Source: Piscirickettsiaceae bacterium
GTDB taxonomy: Bacteria; Pseudomonadota; Gammaproteobacteria; Nitrosococcales; Methylophagaceae
Direction of reading: 5' to 3'
DNA length: 64,000 bases
Assembly: GCA_013215825.1 (NCBI GenBank)
Contig: JABSQN010000001.1
Span: forward strand, 616,099 to 680,098
This document shows positions 48,465-56,500 of the stretch, one piece after another (positions within the stretch are counted from its first letter, which is position 1; every line of letters starts with the position of its first letter). A model generated the notes under the pieces. The model was not told the origin of the DNA, did not search any database, and worked only from the letters and a program-made list of their open reading frames with translations. The translations under genes and the position numbers were made by a program.

Positions 48465-49667
48465 ATGGCGAAAAAAGTAATTCACTTTACACAGGCAAGA
48501 ATTAGGAATTTGCCGCTTCCGTCCACTGGACGTGTTGAGTATTATGATGATGAAGTGCAAAAATTAATGTGTCGTATCAGTGGCACAGGTAATAAAGCAT
48601 TTTCAATAATGAAGTGGCGAAATGGTAAATCTCAACGGGTGTCAATTGGCTCTTTTTCTGATGTGACAGTAGTTGAAGCCAGGAAAAAAGCACAAGCAAT
48701 TCTGACGGCAATTAACTCAGGAATTGACCCAACAGCTGAGAAGCGTAAAAAAGAATCTGATGTTGTTACGCTTGGTGAAGTGTTGGAAATGTATATTTCG
48801 AGCCGTGAATTAAAGCCAAGAACAATCAAAGATTATCGATACAAAATTCATCATGATTTAGTTGAATGGGTAAATATGCCCGTTAGAAAAATCAGCGAAA
48901 ACATGGTGCTGAAAAAGCAAAAACAACTTAGCCAAACAGGTAAAGCACTTGCTAACGCAGTTATGAGAGTATTACGTCTGACACTTAATTATGCAGCCGC
49001 TGTCAGTATAATTGAGACCACACCAACTAGCATTTTAAGTAAGGCCCGCTTATGGCATAAAAACAAACGCCGGGATAGATTAATTCGAAGTAATCAACTG
49101 CAATCATGGTATGAGGCTGTTGAGTCATTATCTAATCATAAAGCAAAGGTTTATTTTCTATTGTTGTTATATATGGGGTTTCGAAGTACTGAAGCGTTAA
49201 CAATGGAATGGTCACATGTCGACTTGAAGACAGAAACCATTACGCTTCATGAGACTAAAAATGGTACCAGTCACACGCTACCTATACCAGTACCGCTAAT
49301 AGCTTATATAAACTCCTTACACGAGCTCACAGGAACATCTAAATGGGTTTTTTCGGGCGATAATTCAGAAAGGACTATGTGGCTGCCTAAAAAACAAATC
49401 GTAGCTGTTACTAATGCTTCTGGTGTAGAGTTCAGCTCCCATGATTGCAGACGTACTTTTGCCACAATAGCCGAGGCGGTAGGCCTTCCGTTAACGATGA
49501 TCAAGCGACTAATGAATCACGTTACGACTAATGATGTAACAGGCGGTTATATTGTTACAGAAGAAGAAACTTTACGTGAAGCAATTAATAAAATTGCTGA
49601 TTATATTCAAGCGAGAGTGACGCAAAAAAATAATGTTATTTCATTAATCAGGAGAGCACATGACTGA
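48465..49667 (+). CDS. int: Tyrosine-type integrase (P4-like)
   Basis: Site-specific recombinase of 400 residues. It has an N-terminal DUF4102-like arm-binding domain (YYDDEVQKLMCRISGTGNKAF, VSIGSFSDVTVVEARKKAQ), a core-binding SAM-like domain, and a catalytic domain with R240 (MGFRSTEAL), a Lys in TKNGTSHTLP, H326-x-x-R329 (SHDCRRTFA), H352 and the nucleophile Y362 (VTGGYIV). All catalytic residues are present. The gene starts 156 bases from the tRNA-Thr scar, which is its likely att site. It overlaps the next gene by eight bases. Confidence 0.95.
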   Translation: MAKKVIHFTQARIRNLPLPSTGRVEYYDDEVQKLMCRISGTGNKAFSIMKWRNGKSQRVSIGSFSDVTVVEARKKAQAILTAINSGIDPTAEKRKKESDVVTLGEVLEMYISSRELKPRTIKDYRYKIHHDLVEWVNMPVRKISENMVLKKQKQLSQTGKALANAVMRVLRLTLNYAAAVSIIETTPTSILSKARLWHKNKRRDRLIRSNQLQSWYEAVESLSNHKAKVYFLLLLYMGFRSTEALTMEWSHVDLKTETITLHETKNGTSHTLPIPVPLIAYINSLHELTGTSKWVFSGDNSERTMWLPKKQIVAVTNASGVEFSSHDCRRTFATIAEAVGLPLTMIKRLMNHVTTNDVTGGYIVTEEETLREAINKIADYIQARVTQKNNVISLIRRAHD

Positions 49668-50289
49668 ACAGGATCCACTGCCATATGATGACGATGAGAA
49701 ATTTGAACTTCTCCTTACAATTTTAAAACGTATTACCAATATGGATGATGATTTGAATTTGGCTATGTTGGCTGACTTGATGGATGAAAATGAATTTATC
49801 TGGATGGATGAAGTTGGACGGGTTAAACCATTGAGCCAAGATGGTAAGTCACAAGTTTATAACTCTTTAAAATATCATCAACGGATGCTAGCTCATAAAG
49901 AGTATGACTTCCCTGGGTCTGATTATAACCAATGGCTCAAGTACCAAAGTGATTTGGATAGTCTTGATTATTGCCTAGACAGTGATGGGCAGATAAATCT
50001 AGCACTTCGAGTATGGATTAATAAGAAACACATTAATCAAAACAAAATTCAAAAACAATCTGAGTCAATAATAACTAAAAGAGTGGAATTGATTCAAGCA
50101 TGGGTTGAAAAAAATGGGGTTAATGAATTACATAAGTTAAGTAAGTTGGATTCGTGGAATAAAATATTCACGGCCATTAATCCAGTATTATTCCCGCCAG
50201 TTACTGTTTTAGGTGCTAATTGTAGGGTTTCTAAGACGTTTAGTGCAGCAGGCGTTATATTTAAATCAGGGCGCCCATCTAAAAGGTAG
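49660..50289 (+). CDS. Hypothetical protein encoded with the integrase
   Basis: A 209-residue soluble protein starting MTEQDPLPYDDDEKFELLL, acidic at the N-terminus and basic at the C-terminus (IFKSGRPSKR). It begins inside the integrase stop region, so it is translationally coupled. No motif is recognised. The position suggests control of integration or excision, but the sequence gives no direct support. Downstream, 160 bases without a gene lead to the excisionase-like gene. Confidence 0.65.
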   Translation: MTEQDPLPYDDDEKFELLLTILKRITNMDDDLNLAMLADLMDENEFIWMDEVGRVKPLSQDGKSQVYNSLKYHQRMLAHKEYDFPGSDYNQWLKYQSDLDSLDYCLDSDGQINLALRVWINKKHINQNKIQKQSESIITKRVELIQAWVEKNGVNELHKLSKLDSWNKIFTAINPVLFPPVTVLGANCRVSKTFSAAGVIFKSGRPSKR

Positions 50290-50448
50290 GAAATATTTTT
50301 GACTAAAACGACCAGTATCAATACAGATACGAAATAGTAAAAAAAAATCCTATATTTCCTGATTTTTATCCTGTCATCTTTACCATATTCTTTCTCCAAA
50401 CAGCTAGCAATATCTACCAATAGCTGCTTATTACTATAGGAGAAAAAT

Positions 50449-50712
50449 ATGAAAACGAACAATACGGACTTCTCGCGTTCAACCCCCAAGCTTTTGTCTC
50501 TGCTTACGTCTGAACAGACAGCTGACTATTTGAACATTTCAACAGCTACATTAAACAAATGGCGATGTGAGGGACGAATTAAGCTGCCATATAAGAAAGT
50601 AGGTCGCTGTGTTCGTTATAGGCTCAGTGATGTAGAGGTGTACTTAGAGCAGCACACTATGACATCACCAAATACCACTTTAATCTCAACTGGGAAGCAT
50701 CATGATGAATAA
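50449..50712 (+). CDS. AlpA/excisionase-like helix-turn-helix protein
   Basis: 87 residues with a MerR-type winged HTH_17 fold: LLTSEQTADYLNISTATLNK, then WRCEGRIKLPYKKVGRCVRY and LSDVEVYLEQH. This is the pattern of AlpA-like regulators and excisionases of P4-like islands, which bind att DNA or activate int. The start ATG 50449 has a good TAGGAGA site. It overlaps the next small gene, giving a compact regulatory-replication module. Confidence 0.87.
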   Translation: MKTNNTDFSRSTPKLLSLLTSEQTADYLNISTATLNKWRCEGRIKLPYKKVGRCVRYRLSDVEVYLEQHTMTSPNTTLISTGKHHDE

Positions 50713-50869
50713 ATTTGATGCACAAATACTAGTTCGAGTACATAACGTTCTCAAACAATGCGTGGCAGACTTTGCTGATGAGCATCATTGTTCAATACCA
50801 GAATGGATCCGTAAAGCCATTCTGGAAAAGCTTGAGCGGGATATTAATGCGGAGGTTGAAAATGATTAA
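50705..50869 (+). CDS. Small protein, possibly ribbon-helix-helix
   Basis: 54 residues, MNKFDAQILVRVHNVLKQC then a helical EWIRKAILEKLERDINAEVE. The start is ATG 50705 with GGGAAG seven bases upstream; ATG 50702 is also possible. It overlaps the stop of the excisionase-like gene and the start of the primase gene (eight bases), so it is embedded in an operon. The WIRKAILEKLE helix is reminiscent of Arc-type proteins, but the beta strand match is weak. Confidence 0.6.
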   Translation: MNKFDAQILVRVHNVLKQCVADFADEHHCSIPEWIRKAILEKLERDINAEVEND

Positions 50870-53345
50870 CCACAGCAAAATCTCAGACAAAAGTCTGTCC
50901 ATCGATATGAGTATGGCACAGCAATATCTAGCACTACTCGCACCGGGTGAATCGAACTTTTTATTTGCTGCTTTTGATGATGATCAAGACCGTAATTTCA
51001 AGCCCGTAATTCTTTATGGAACATTAAAGGAGCACAGCAACAGGCTTATCAAACTAAATGGTAATGGCTATGGAATATTTATCCTAGTCAATGCCACTGA
51101 AGGTAAATCACGAACCGAGGAGAATGTAACGGCTTACCGAGCAGTTTGGATTGATAATGATTCTGGTGAAGAATCAAATACACCCATCAAGGCGAATTGG
51201 GTGGTTGAAAGTTCCCCCGGTAAATCTCACGAATATTTTGCAGTCGATGGGCTGGACTGCTTCCAACGTATTGCGCTTCAAGCAAAATTAGTTGAAGTAC
51301 ATCATTCTGATCCTAATGCTGCTGATGCAAGCCGTGTTCTTCGACTTCCTGGTTTTTTCCATCAAAAGAAAAATAAAACGAAGGGGCTGACAGGGGAACG
51401 AAACCTTGTCCGGATAATTGAAGAAAATCCCAGACCACGAATGGATGCGCTTGATATGCTTGAGGCGTTTGACTTGCCTACCGATTTTTCTGCTTTAATT
51501 CAGACATGCCCTAAGGCATCTGCCCGTTACACGCAATTGGTCTCAAGCCTGTTATCAGCACGAGCCTTAATTGAAAATCCAGATAAGCTTTCATTGGATA
51601 ACCAGCAGGTTATTGATCAAGTGAATCGAGTGTTGAAACTGATGTCGATAGGGTTTGATAAAAACCATAGCCCCATATCAGCTGAATTAGTTGGCAAAAT
51701 ACACCATGCACTCAATAGCATTAACCATGGTCAATTAGACGATGAATTACAAGTTGAAGCCCGGAATAGTATTGATAAGATCGAACAGGCGTACAAGCAG
51801 ATTTGTCCTGAACGAAAGTTACAAGTACTCAATGCTGATGCAGCCAATGATTTACGATACCTTTTTTCAGAAGGTGAAACCGAACAAATACAGGTAGCAC
51901 TTTTTTGTATTGATCCTGATGAGCGAGACACTTGGATTAATGTCGGACTTGCACTGAAAAATCATCTTGGCCCGAATGGGTTAGAACTGTGGGATCAATG
52001 GAGCAAGGGATCGACTAAATATAACCCAGATGAAATACACAAGCAGTGGGATAGCTTAAATCCGAACAATATTGGAGTTGGTACTGTATTTCATCTGGCA
52101 AAAGAACACTTAAAGCGTCGAGTGGAAGCAGATGCAGAAAGTGATGTCTTAACTGAAAATAATCGTAAAAAGTGGCAAGACAATATCATCATTGAATTTA
52201 ATCTTGATGAACATGAACCACTAAAAAAGTATTTTCTGAAATGCGTAACTGCTGAGTTGCGAGTGCTGAGTTTCGGACTGACACCGGCAACCGAATTGAC
52301 CAGACAGCCTTATAAAGCCAACTGGTTAGTCAAAGGGTATTTAGAGCAAGGTTCACTGAGCCATATATTTGGTAAATCTGGATCAGGTAAGTCCTTTATA
52401 ACACTTAGTTTGGCTTATTGCGTTTGTTCTGGCTTACCTTGGTTTGATTGTGATGTGACCAAGGGTGGGGTGGTTTATCTTGCTGGCGAAGGTCGTGCTG
52501 GGCTGAGTAAACGACTAAAAGCGCTAGAACAGCAGCATGGGCTGAAGCCAAACAACCTTTTCATCTCTGACTTACCAGGAAGATTGACCGATGAGGAAAA
52601 CGTGACTGAGATTGTTGAATCAATAAAAGCAGTTTGCCCAAATGTAAAACTTGTCATTGTGGATACATTACATCGCAATATGGGGGTAGGTGATGAAAAC
52701 AGTGCAAAAGATATTGCAATGATTCTAAGCAATCTTAGCCAAATAATGGCGATTAACGATACCAGTGTCATTATCGTTCATCACTCTGGACACAATGAAA
52801 CAAATAGGGGGCGAGGCTCATCCGCTATTACCGCTGCAATGGATATGGAGTATTCAGTCAAAAAAACGGACAATCTCATCACCATGGCTTGTACTAAATC
52901 AAAAGACCATGAAGAGCCTGCCCCCGTGAGATTAGAAATGATTGAAGTGGATACAGGATGGGCGGACGAAAATGGGCGCTCAGTTACAAGTATTATCCTC
53001 GAGCCAACACTCGTTGTTGATGTGTCTGAAAAAGGAAAACTAAACGATAAGGATAAACGTGTAATTGCTGCTTTGGAACATGCTCTTGAGAAGTATGGGG
53101 TACCAACACCAGAAGAGGTTATTGATTATTTGCGTGAGCATGATTATGAAGACCACCAAATGCCGGATACTGTTGTACATCGAGATAACTGGAAAAAACA
53201 AGTCTATCCGGAGCTGGACGTGAACACCGATAGTAAGAACCCTGAGGAGGCAAAACGGAAAGCATTTGATCGAATACGTACCAAGCTTCGTGAACGGGGA
53301 AAAATAGAAATGTTGGGTGATTATTGGTGGGCGGTTTTGCACTAA
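50862..53345 (+). CDS. Primase-helicase (RepB-like primase plus AAA_25/RepA-like ATPase)
   Basis: Probable replication protein of the integrative element, 827 residues. The N-terminal part (about 10-200) resembles RepB/archaeo-eukaryotic primases (YRAVWIDNDSG, WVVESSPGKSHEYFAVDGL, DASRVLRLPGFFHQKK). The middle (about 325-400) looks like a PriCT_2 segment (DPDERDTWINVGLALKNH, WDQWSKGS). Then comes a RecA-like ATPase with Walker A at residue 504 (FGKSGSGKS) and KLVIVDTLHRN as Walker B. The tail has a winged-helix look (YGVPTPEEVIDYLREHDYE). I start at ATG 50862 with GGAGG seven bases before it. Such proteins allow an excised element to replicate. Confidence 0.85.
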   Translation: MINHSKISDKSLSIDMSMAQQYLALLAPGESNFLFAAFDDDQDRNFKPVILYGTLKEHSNRLIKLNGNGYGIFILVNATEGKSRTEENVTAYRAVWIDNDSGEESNTPIKANWVVESSPGKSHEYFAVDGLDCFQRIALQAKLVEVHHSDPNAADASRVLRLPGFFHQKKNKTKGLTGERNLVRIIEENPRPRMDALDMLEAFDLPTDFSALIQTCPKASARYTQLVSSLLSARALIENPDKLSLDNQQVIDQVNRVLKLMSIGFDKNHSPISAELVGKIHHALNSINHGQLDDELQVEARNSIDKIEQAYKQICPERKLQVLNADAANDLRYLFSEGETEQIQVALFCIDPDERDTWINVGLALKNHLGPNGLELWDQWSKGSTKYNPDEIHKQWDSLNPNNIGVGTVFHLAKEHLKRRVEADAESDVLTENNRKKWQDNIIIEFNLDEHEPLKKYFLKCVTAELRVLSFGLTPATELTRQPYKANWLVKGYLEQGSLSHIFGKSGSGKSFITLSLAYCVCSGLPWFDCDVTKGGVVYLAGEGRAGLSKRLKALEQQHGLKPNNLFISDLPGRLTDEENVTEIVESIKAVCPNVKLVIVDTLHRNMGVGDENSAKDIAMILSNLSQIMAINDTSVIIVHHSGHNETNRGRGSSAITAAMDMEYSVKKTDNLITMACTKSKDHEEPAPVRLEMIEVDTGWADENGRSVTSIILEPTLVVDVSEKGKLNDKDKRVIAALEHALEKYGVPTPEEVIDYLREHDYEDHQMPDTVVHRDNWKKQVYPELDVNTDSKNPEEAKRKAFDRIRTKLRERGKIEMLGDYWWAVLH

Positions 53346-53364
53346 AAAATACACACATTACAGA

Positions 53365-53578
53365 CCGGACACCGGACACCCCTATAGGGGTGTGTCCGGG
53401 GCTGTCCGGGCGCTTTCTTGTTATGTGCTCGGACAAAAGTGTGAATCGTCCGACTTGTCCATTATCTGGTTTTATAACCTAGAAGTAGTGATATATCTAC
53501 GTTTGCGACATAGTAACTGTTGGACGATTTGGTGGGCACTCCGGACAAGACGAAAAATATAACTTATTTATCCGGACG
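53365..53578. repeat. CGGACA/TGTCCG box cluster, candidate replication or regulatory site
   Basis: CCGGACA occurs at 53365, 53372 (head to tail) and 53541, TCGGACA at 53429 and CCGGACG at 53572. The inverse TGTCCGG occurs at 53393 and 53403. The boxes at 53372 and 53393 flank a near-perfect palindrome with centre CCCCTATAGGGG. It lies directly after the primase gene, where iterons or an origin would be expected. Confidence 0.55.
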
Positions 53579-53774
53579 ATTTAACTTTACCCAAGCTTGA
53601 AAATTGCATGATGAAGTGCAAGTTAATAAGGCCATTAATTGTGTCCTAATTGGATACATTATAATTTATTGTTAAATCGAGCGCTTTTTAACCGTCAATA
53701 GACATGCCTAAATTTGATATCTTTATTCATGAGTCTAGGCCAAAAGTGCGCTAATATTGGTTAAATCTTACGGA

Positions 53775-54026
53775 CTAACCCGTCATTGTCTTGTCTGTTC
53801 GGGTGGTCGAGTTGGAACGCTGTGATTTTGTCACCTGTTCCGTGGTAGAAGGTTTGTAATCGGGTAACATCATTTTTTCTTTCCGCATCCTCTTCGGTGT
53901 TTGGGCTTTTGATAATGCCTCTAGCGATTTTGATTCATATTTTTCATCCTTAATGGGGGCTGGATCGCCTTGTTCATCACGCCACTTATCAATCACATTT
54001 ACCATCTGGTTACACATGGACTGCAT
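53775..54026 (-). CDS. Hypothetical protein (uncertain)
   Basis: 83 residues, hydrophilic and Lys/Thr-rich (KDEKYESKSLEALSKAQTPK, TTEQVTKSQRSNSTTRTDK). Codon choice looks protein-like and the frame extends upstream of the ATG without stop for about 11 codons (VLTEIVFDVW), so the true start may be a rare codon. Opposite in direction to its neighbours. No domain recognised. Confidence 0.4.
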   Translation of the reverse strand: MQSMCNQMVNVIDKWRDEQGDPAPIKDEKYESKSLEALSKAQTPKRMRKEKMMLPDYKPSTTEQVTKSQRSNSTTRTDKTMTG

Positions 54027-54080
54027 CCAAACATCAAAAACTATTTCCGTTAAAACTGGAACATTCAGTCATGTTGCATT

Positions 54081-54101
54081 TGTAACGCGTTTCGCGTTAC
54101 A
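54081..54101. promoter_or_regulatory. Palindromic operator-like site upstream of the ribbon-helix-helix gene
   Basis: TGTAACGCG (54081-54089), TTT, CGCGTTACA (54093-54101): a perfect 9-base dyad ending eight bases before the start codon at 54110. Such dyads are typical binding sites of Arc/RHH repressors, so autoregulation is likely. Confidence 0.55.
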
Positions 54102-54109
54102 GTTGGAGA

Positions 54110-54304
54110 ATGGCTAAAATTAAAACATCAACATTAAATCTTAGAGTAAATCCTCTTATTAAAGAGGCTGTGAGAGATGCTGCAGCACGTCAACATCGTT
54201 CCATAGCTAATATGGTAGAAATGCTTATTCGTGACCACTGTAAAGCAGAGGGGTTTCCTGTGCCACTGCAATCAAATTTATTCAGTGATAACGATGGACA
54301 GTAA
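54110..54304 (+). CDS. Ribbon-helix-helix DNA-binding protein
   Basis: 64 residues matching the Arc/RHH fold: strand STLNLRVNPLIKEAVRDAAA, helix, then QHRSIANMVEMLIRDHCKAEG. Probably a small autorepressor, a partition protein or an antitoxin. GGAG lies unusually close to the ATG. It overlaps the ParC-like gene by 11 bases. The dyad just upstream is its likely operator. Confidence 0.82.
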   Translation: MAKIKTSTLNLRVNPLIKEAVRDAAARQHRSIANMVEMLIRDHCKAEGFPVPLQSNLFSDNDGQ

Positions 54305-54548
54305 AACACTTAAAGCATTGATTGAAGCCGGTGCAATTAAGAATGCTTCAATAATAGCTGATGGAGCAACTGTTCATATTAGTTTCACAACTAGAAATGG
54401 TGACAGCAACCCTGCAACAACACTTAAAGGTGCAATAAAAACATGGAGTACGATTGATTCTGCTGCTAAGTGGTTGCGAGGTCTCGGTATTGGTGAAGCT
54501 AAATTGAATGTAGCTAAATGGTCGCCAAATCAACGTGGAATGCTGTAA
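54294..54548 (+). CDS. ParC-like plasmid/ICE stability protein (tentative)
   Basis: 84 residues starting MDSKTLKALIEAGAIKNASI, then VHISFTTRNG, TLKGAIKTWSTIDSAAKWLR and GLGIGEAKLNVAKWSPNQRG. The pattern (ALIEAGA, F-TL-AAKWLR-LGI, D/N-A-KW-P-Q) recalls small ParC-family proteins of plasmids and integrative elements, from memory. Start ATG 54294 lies within the RHH gene, so they are coupled. Function could be partition or toxin-like; not certain. Confidence 0.55.
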   Translation: MDSKTLKALIEAGAIKNASIIADGATVHISFTTRNGDSNPATTLKGAIKTWSTIDSAAKWLRGLGIGEAKLNVAKWSPNQRGML

Positions 54549-54763
54549 CGTATGCTACTTTTTTAGACATATCTAGATTAGTATTAGAAGACTTACCACT
54601 ACAGAACGACAACCCTAAATTTGTATTTCACCACAAAGACGGCGGTGTTGATGCAGTAGTTTTAGACGTGGAAACAGCAAACAATGAGCCGATCATTATT
54701 GGGGTTAGAAACGGCAAAATTACAACAATATTTGCTAAACGAATGATCCCCACGGTCAATTAG
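54518..54763 (+). CDS. Hypothetical protein overlapping the ParC-like gene
   Basis: 81 residues; the second half reads well as a folded beta-rich protein (PKFVFHHKDGGVDAVVLDVE, EPIIIGVRNGKITTIFAKR). It starts inside the preceding gene (31-base overlap), so its true start may be a later non-ATG codon. No family recognised. The three overlapping frames 54110-54763 look like one operon. Confidence 0.5.
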   Translation: MVAKSTWNAVTYATFLDISRLVLEDLPLQNDNPKFVFHHKDGGVDAVVLDVETANNEPIIIGVRNGKITTIFAKRMIPTVN

Positions 54764-55076
54764 CTAATATGATCTCTAGGTAAATGAGCGCAGGAAATCG
54801 TGTTTATACCACAGATAAAAAAGTCCTTACCGGAGTAAAGATTCAGACTGAACCTGACACGTTTGAAGCAAGTTCAGAGATAGCCTGACAGCCCGTTTTG
54901 TGCCAAAATCGGTCATTGGTTTGAGAAACAGAATGCCAGAATCACTTGTTATTAAAATTAAGTTGTCAGCCCCCTTAATTCAGAGTAAATACTATATTTA
55001 AGAATGCTTCTAATTTTACGATGCACTTGTATTTTTTGTTCCTTTGTTTCAAACATTACAATTCATTTTTTATAGA
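54764..55076. other. Intergenic region at the island-cassette junction
   Basis: No convincing gene. A 34-codon frame at 54784-54888 (MSAGNRVYTTDKKVLTGVKI) may be a fragment. GTGCCAAAATCGGTCATTGG at about 54901 is a partial copy of the dispersed repeat. The region separates the element's partition-like operon from the minus-strand cassette genes. Confidence 0.4.
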
Positions 55077-55093
55077 CCTAACGCCGCGTTAGG
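55077..55093 (-). repeat. attC-like palindrome (tip-deleted) after the caspase-like gene
   Basis: CCTAACGC-C-GCGTTAGG, 8-base arms around one base. On the minus strand it reads GCCTAACGCGGCGTTAGGT, starting 24 bases after the gene stop. RYYYAAC...GTTRRRY are the outer core sites of integron attC elements. The usual internal stem is absent, so this may be a collapsed attC. Confidence 0.5.
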
Positions 55094-55119
55094 CGGTTGA
55101 TTTATTGATACATGAAACA

Positions 55120-55962
55120 CTACAGTGACTCTACTACGTCAGCCCAGTTAACCCCAAACCTTGCCTCGTTTTCCGGATGCTTGTCTATTAAAAACATCGT
55201 ATCCCAAATTTGTTGCACGTGAGCTGCGGCCAAACGACGACCCTCAGAGCTAGAGCTGGAAAGTACGCCGATTAGAGGAAGATCACTATTCAGCTTTTCA
55301 CGCAGCATCTGAACACAAGATTCGAACGCTAGATAACTGAATGGCTCATATTCAATTAGGCATTCATCCGACTCTCGAGTGGCACTCTCAACCATATCGG
55401 TCATGTCTGGTGAATCATCTATAAGACGGCGATAAAACTCTTTAGTTATGCGAAGAAGTTCGCCAGGATTTACTTGGGCCGATGGACCGACTATTGCAAC
55501 AGCGGGAGCACAGGGTCCTTGATTGAAGGTTTTCACCCCCGCGTAACCTTCGCATGCAGCAAAGAAGATAACCAAATTGCATTTCGTTGCGGCATTCAGA
55601 GCTTGTAATGGAGTATTTAGTTCTTCCCACCGCAGAAACTCAGTGCCGTCAGGGCCGACACCTTGTAGTCCATCCTCGGATCCGTGCGTTTCGAAATGTA
55701 CGATCGGCACATAGCTCCCTGCTCGTATTGCCGTTTCTGCCTGTACCTCTGCCAGCGCAGCAAAAACTTCTGCCTTGTTATTACACTGAATAAGACGCGC
55801 CCAATTTGGGCGCTGATGCTCGGCCCACTGTAAAAGTTCCTCTCCGGTACGACGGTCGGTGGGCAACAACCATTCAATGATCAGAAGACGGTTGACGGAA
55901 ATGAGTGCTGAATTCGGGAGGTATTGTTGCGCGAGAAGGAGGTCAGCTTCTTCTGTGCCCAT
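55120..55962 (-). CDS. Caspase/CHAT-like cysteine protease (predicted)
   Basis: A 280-residue protein with a caspase-fold signature. A hydrophobic strand ends in the catalytic His93 (VPIVHFETHGSEDGL). A second strand ends in the catalytic Cys137 (LVIFFAACEGYAG), separated by 44 residues as in CHAT/C14 peptidases. No repeat or effector domain is attached. By eye the gene is more G+C-rich than its neighbours. It carries GGAG near ATG 55962 and is followed by an attC-like palindrome and preceded by an attC, so it looks like an integron cassette. Bacterial caspase-like proteases often act in abortive infection; a partner or substrate is not evident. Confidence 0.72.
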   Translation of the reverse strand: MGTEEADLLLAQQYLPNSALISVNRLLIIEWLLPTDRRTGEELLQWAEHQRPNWARLIQCNNKAEVFAALAEVQAETAIRAGSYVPIVHFETHGSEDGLQGVGPDGTEFLRWEELNTPLQALNAATKCNLVIFFAACEGYAGVKTFNQGPCAPAVAIVGPSAQVNPGELLRITKEFYRRLIDDSPDMTDMVESATRESDECLIEYEPFSYLAFESCVQMLREKLNSDLPLIGVLSSSSSEGRRLAAAHVQQIWDTMFLIDKHPENEARFGVNWADVVESL

Positions 55963-55984
55963 AGATGTATGCTCCTAACTTTTT

Positions 55985-56050
55985 ACATAAGGGGCGCGTA
56001 ACAAAACGGAGCGTCCCAGCCCGAAGGGCGACTTGATGTGATTGTTATGT
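55985..56050 (-). repeat. Integron attC site
   Basis: 66 bases directly after the stop of the GIY-YIG-like gene. On the minus strand it begins ACATAACAATCACATCAAGT, resembling the 5' side of aadA-type attC sites (TAACAATTC-TTCAAGCCGA). It has a GCCC-TTC-GGGC stem and ends CTTATGT, pairing with the ACATAA start. Terminal pairing, spacing and position after a gene fit an attC recombination site. Confidence 0.72.
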
Positions 56051-56500
56051 TCAATTTAAAATCTCAATTATTTGTGACAGCCTACCGGTTCTGTTTGTAC
56101 CTTTAAGTGGGGGATAGGCTTCATGTAAGTGTTTTTCAAATTTCTGATAATCCGAAACCAAAATTGCCCCAAATATAAGTTTTTTATTCTCTATTTCTTT
56201 GATGCCTCTAAGGTCAGCGTTGCCCGTACTCTTATGATTTTGAACGTGAGCCTTTAAGCGACTGACAGGAGCAATATCTTTACCCCAATATACGGGGTAA
56301 AACTTTGGGTGCCCTTTAATTGGCTTGATTCCAGTTCTCAACGGGGTTTCGGATTCTGCAAAGATTCCGTATACCGCTCCGCTGGACTGCTTTATTGCCT
56401 TTTTTTCATTGAGAATAATCTCGCCAAATATGGCCTTGTACACAGTGAAGTCTTTTTCTTTAGCTTCGCTGGTCAGAAAGGTTATGACTTCATTCGACAT
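56051..56500 (-). CDS. GIY-YIG-like protein in an integron cassette (predicted)
   Basis: 149 residues. The core SGAVYGIFAE...YPVYWGKDIAPVSRLKAHV follows the GIY-x10-YIG-R-H pattern (VYGIF for GIY, VYWGK for YIG, Arg-x3-His). A later Glu lies in FEKHLHEAYPPLKGTNR, the usual metal-binding Glu and Asn region. It is degenerate at several positions, so nuclease activity is plausible but not assured. An AAGGAAT site precedes ATG 56500, and the stop abuts the attC. The upstream GTTATGTTC resembles the 3' end of another attC, as expected for a cassette. Confidence 0.6.
   Translation of the reverse strand: MSNEVITFLTSEAKEKDFTVYKAIFGEIILNEKKAIKQSSGAVYGIFAESETPLRTGIKPIKGHPKFYPVYWGKDIAPVSRLKAHVQNHKSTGNADLRGIKEIENKKLIFGAILVSDYQKFEKHLHEAYPPLKGTNRTGRLSQIIEILN

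Noticed and set aside
53317..53562. Open frames on both strands across the CGGACA cluster
   Set aside because: They overlap the end of the primase gene and low-complexity palindromes; translations are not protein-like.
54784..54888. 34-codon plus-strand frame after the partition-like operon
   Set aside because: Very short with no ribosome site or family; noted as a possible fragment only.
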